DNA of 64,000 bases from assembly GCF_018847375.1 (NCBI RefSeq), contig NZ_CP072036.1, positions 620,001 through 684,000 on the forward strand, in the 5' to 3' direction. Position 1 is the stretch's first letter, and each line of letters starts with the position of its first letter. Of this stretch, positions 62,058-64,000 are shown in pieces. A program made the translations under genes and the position numbers. The notes under the pieces were generated by a model, which did no database searches, was not told the DNA's origin, and saw nothing but the letters and a program-made list of their open reading frames with translations. This DNA is from Akkermansia massiliensis. GTDB taxonomy: Bacteria; Verrucomicrobiota; Verrucomicrobiia; Verrucomicrobiales; Akkermansiaceae.

Positions 62058-63347
62058 TCAGGCGCGGTCTTCCCCCGGAATCCGGGAAGGGTCCTTCATC
62101 TGCCCGCTGCCTTCAATGACGTACTTGTAGGAGGTCAGCTCCCGCAGAGCCATTGGCCCGCGGGCATGAAACTTGTCCGTCCCGATGCCTATCTCCGCGC
62201 CGAAGCCGAATTCCTCCCCGTCGCTGAACCGCGTGGAGCAATTATGGTAGACGCACGCGCTGTCCACCCGGCTCATGAAATAATCGCGGGCCTTTCCATC
62301 CTCCGTGATGATGGAATCACTGTGATGGGAACCGTAGCGGTTGATATGCTCTACGGCATCCCGGACGCCGTCCACCACCTTCACGGAGAGAATCAGGTCT
62401 TCATACTCCGTAGACCAATCCCTTTCCTCCGCAGGAACGGCCTCCGGACCGAAAAACGGCCTGCTCCGCTCACACACGCGGCATTCCACGGCACGCCGGC
62501 GCATGCGCTCCGCCGCCATCGGCAGGAACCGTTCCGCCGCGGCGGCGTCCACCAGCAGGGTTTCCGCCGCATTGCAAACGCCCGGGCGCTGTGTCTTGGC
62601 GTCGTCCAGCACGTTCACGGCCATCTTCAAATCCGCTGCGGCGTCCACATACACGTGGCAAACGCCGTCCAGATGCTTCAGCACGGGAACCCTGGCGTAC
62701 TCCGTCACGGCGCGGATCAGCCCCTTTCCACCCCTGGGAATGACCACGTTCAGGAAAGAATCCAGCTCGCACAACTGCCGCACCTCATCCCGGCTGCCGG
62801 AATCAAGAAGCTGCACGGCGTCCGCGGGGACGGCGGACTCCTTCAGCGCGGCGCGCAGAACCTCCGCCAGAACCCGGTTGGTTCGCAGGGACTCGCTCCC
62901 GCCGCGCAGAATGACGGCATTCCCGGACTTCAGGCACAGGGCGGCGGCATCGCAGGTAACGGTGCCGCGGCTCTCGTAAATAAAACCGATGACCCCCAGG
63001 GGAACGCGCACCTGGCGGATATGCAGGCCGTTGGGGCGCGTCCACTCCCGGATGCATTCGCCCACGGGATCAGGGAGGGCCGCCACCTGCTCCATGCCGC
63101 GGGCCATGTGCTCCACGCGCTCCGGCGTCAGGAGAAGCCTGTCCAGAAACGCGGCATTGCGGCCGCCCTTCCGGGCCTCTTCCATATCAAGGCCGTTCTC
63201 CCGGACAATCTTTTCCGCGGCGCTCCGAACGCCTGCGGCCATCAGGCGCAGGGCCTGCGCCTTCTCTTGCGGCTCCAAGGCAAGCATCTCCCGTGAAGCC
63301 GCCAGCGCGGCCCGTCCCACCGGTTCAAGAGGATTCTCCATCTTCAT
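62058..63347 (-). CDS. proA: Gamma-glutamyl phosphate reductase
   Basis: 429 residues, ALDH-fold ProA. Family segments: GVIGFIYESRGTVTCDAAALCLKSGNAVILRGG, VIPRGGKGLI, CHVYVDAAADLKMA and the catalytic Cys in PGVCNAAETLLVD, with LGAEIGIGTDKFHARGPMAL near the C-terminus (as FGFGAEIGIGTDKFHARGPM). It reduces gamma-glutamyl phosphate to the semialdehyde in proline synthesis. The ATG at 63347 was chosen (63341 is possible). Four bases separate it from proB, the standard proBA pair. Confidence 0.95.
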   Translation of the reverse strand: MKMENPLEPVGRAALAASREMLALEPQEKAQALRLMAAGVRSAAEKIVRENGLDMEEARKGGRNAAFLDRLLLTPERVEHMARGMEQVAALPDPVGECIREWTRPNGLHIRQVRVPLGVIGFIYESRGTVTCDAAALCLKSGNAVILRGGSESLRTNRVLAEVLRAALKESAVPADAVQLLDSGSRDEVRQLCELDSFLNVVIPRGGKGLIRAVTEYARVPVLKHLDGVCHVYVDAAADLKMAVNVLDDAKTQRPGVCNAAETLLVDAAAAERFLPMAAERMRRRAVECRVCERSRPFFGPEAVPAEERDWSTEYEDLILSVKVVDGVRDAVEHINRYGSHHSDSIITEDGKARDYFMSRVDSACVYHNCSTRFSDGEEFGFGAEIGIGTDKFHARGPMALRELTSYKYVIEGSGQMKDPSRIPGEDRA

Positions 63348-63351
63348 AACT

Positions 63352-64000
63352 TCATCCCTTCGGTACAAAATACGTTCCGGCTCCTTCCGCCTTCCCCTCC
63401 AGCAGCAGCGCGATGCGTTCCGGATGGCGGCCGTGCAGCATGTAAACGCCCGTCCCCGCATTCACGGCCTCCCGGATGGCCTGGAGCTTGGCGCTCATGC
63501 CGCCCATGGAAAAGCGGCCCCGGTCCTCCTCTGCGAACGCCAGCACGGCATCCACGTCCTCCACCCGGGGAATGATGGCTTCCCGGCTGCCTCCGGGGGG
63601 ATACAGGCCGTCCACGCTCGTCAGGATAAACAGCGCGTCAGCCTCCACCAGGCGCGCCATGTGCACGGAAAGAATGTCGTTATCCCCGAACTTCAGCTCT
63701 TCCACGGATACGGTATCGTTCTCATTCACGATCGGGATGATGCCTCCGTACTCAAACAGGCGCAGCACCGTAGCCTGCACGTTGTGGCGGCGGCGCTTCA
63801 AATCCTCTGCCGTCAGCAGGAGCTGAGCCACATCCACGTCAAAATGGTTGAAAAGATTCTCATACGTCTGCATCAGCCGCGTCTGCCCCACGGCCGCGCA
63901 TGCCTGCTTCAGGGACAACTCCTGCGGATAGGACGGCAGCCCCAGGACGGACACGCCGGAACCCACAGCCCCGGAGCTCACCAGCACCACCTGGTGGCCC
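63352..64000 (-). CDS. proB: Glutamate 5-kinase, start outside window
   Basis: C-terminal ~216 residues of ProB, with its N-terminus beyond the right edge. Visible kinase motifs are LVSSGAVGSGVSVLG, VQATVLRLFEYGGIIPIVNENDTVSVEELKFGDNDILS, VDGLY and MGGMSAKLQAIREAVNAGTGVYMLHG. It phosphorylates glutamate, the first step of proline synthesis. The protein ends about 20 residues after the ML-HGRHP segment, so it lacks the ~110-residue PUA domain of E. coli ProB. Such shorter forms exist in other bacteria. Confidence 0.93.
   Translation of the reverse strand, partial: GHQVVLVSSGAVGSGVSVLGLPSYPQELSLKQACAAVGQTRLMQTYENLFNHFDVDVAQLLLTAEDLKRRRHNVQATVLRLFEYGGIIPIVNENDTVSVEELKFGDNDILSVHMARLVEADALFILTSVDGLYPPGGSREAIIPRVEDVDAVLAFAEEDRGRFSMGGMSAKLQAIREAVNAGTGVYMLHGRHPERIALLLEGKAEGAGTYFVPKG

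Overview
The window looks like a chromosomal segment of a Verrucomicrobiota gut bacterium, most likely Akkermansia. This rests on a combination of traits rather than any marker RNA gene: moderately high GC, a PEP-CTERM surface protein, an autotransporter with a long repetitive passenger, a sulfatase relic, two HGSNAT-like membrane acyltransferases, a GH36-type glycosidase with a signal peptide, a Fur-type regulator in front of sufCBD, and weak Shine-Dalgarno signals. I saw no rRNA, tRNA, CRISPR array, IS element or prophage.

Layout, left to right. 1-1.7 kb: a partial alpha/beta hydrolase, tsaE, then rplU-rpmA with a clear terminator. 1.7-5.7 kb: Fur-family regulator with sufC, sufB and sufD. 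5.9-9.7 kb: an inverted-repeat-bounded promoter segment, a DPM-type glycosyltransferase, a YfhO-like membrane protein and a sulfatase relic. 9.7-13.3 kb: bioB, bioA and an exported unknown protein. 13.4-19.8 kb (minus): an overlapping gene set consisting of a sugar 4-aminotransferase, a GNAT acetyltransferase, an ArnC-like polyprenyl-phosphate glycosyltransferase, two ArnE/F-like small flippases and a GT-C-like membrane enzyme, plus an HGSNAT-like protein; together they read as a periplasmic amino-sugar decoration pathway. 20-28.7 kb: a SprT-like protein, then an RHS polymorphic-toxin island (decayed RHS fragment, AT-rich candidate immunity gene, 2163-residue RHS protein with poly-Ser linker and a JAB/DUF4329-like tip). 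29-36.3 kb (minus): the F1Fo ATP synthase operon atpBEFHAGDC plus a DUF5069 gene, with a one-base frameshift in atpA as given. 36.5-42.2 kb (minus): a large lipoprotein, penicillin-binding protein 2 and an L,D-transpeptidase. 42.3-47.99 kb: a second HGSNAT-like protein, a PEP-CTERM protein, a second inverted-repeat segment, a GH36 protein and a protein with an internal duplication. 48-56 kb: hydrolase, exported unknowns, HdeD-like, ThiF/MoeB-like, kdsD, a YdjY-like protein with a secreted prenyltransferase-repeat protein, DoxX and cysE. 56.1-62 kb: a third inverted-repeat segment and a giant GDSL-esterase autotransporter. 62-64 kb (minus): proB (partial) and proA.

The most interesting signal is a set of three segments (5904-6083, 44539-44826, 55955-56134) bounded by the same 15-bp inverted repeat, CGGATT-N3-AATCCG. 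Two are exactly 180 bp long. In all three a TTGA(C/G)N hexamer sits one base inside the right-hand repeat, so that inversion would add or remove a -35 element in front of a cell-surface gene. I read them as a family of phase-variable, invertible promoters served by one recombinase not encoded here. The second highlight is the RHS island, whose toxin tip and candidate immunity gene differ sharply in base composition from the RHS core.
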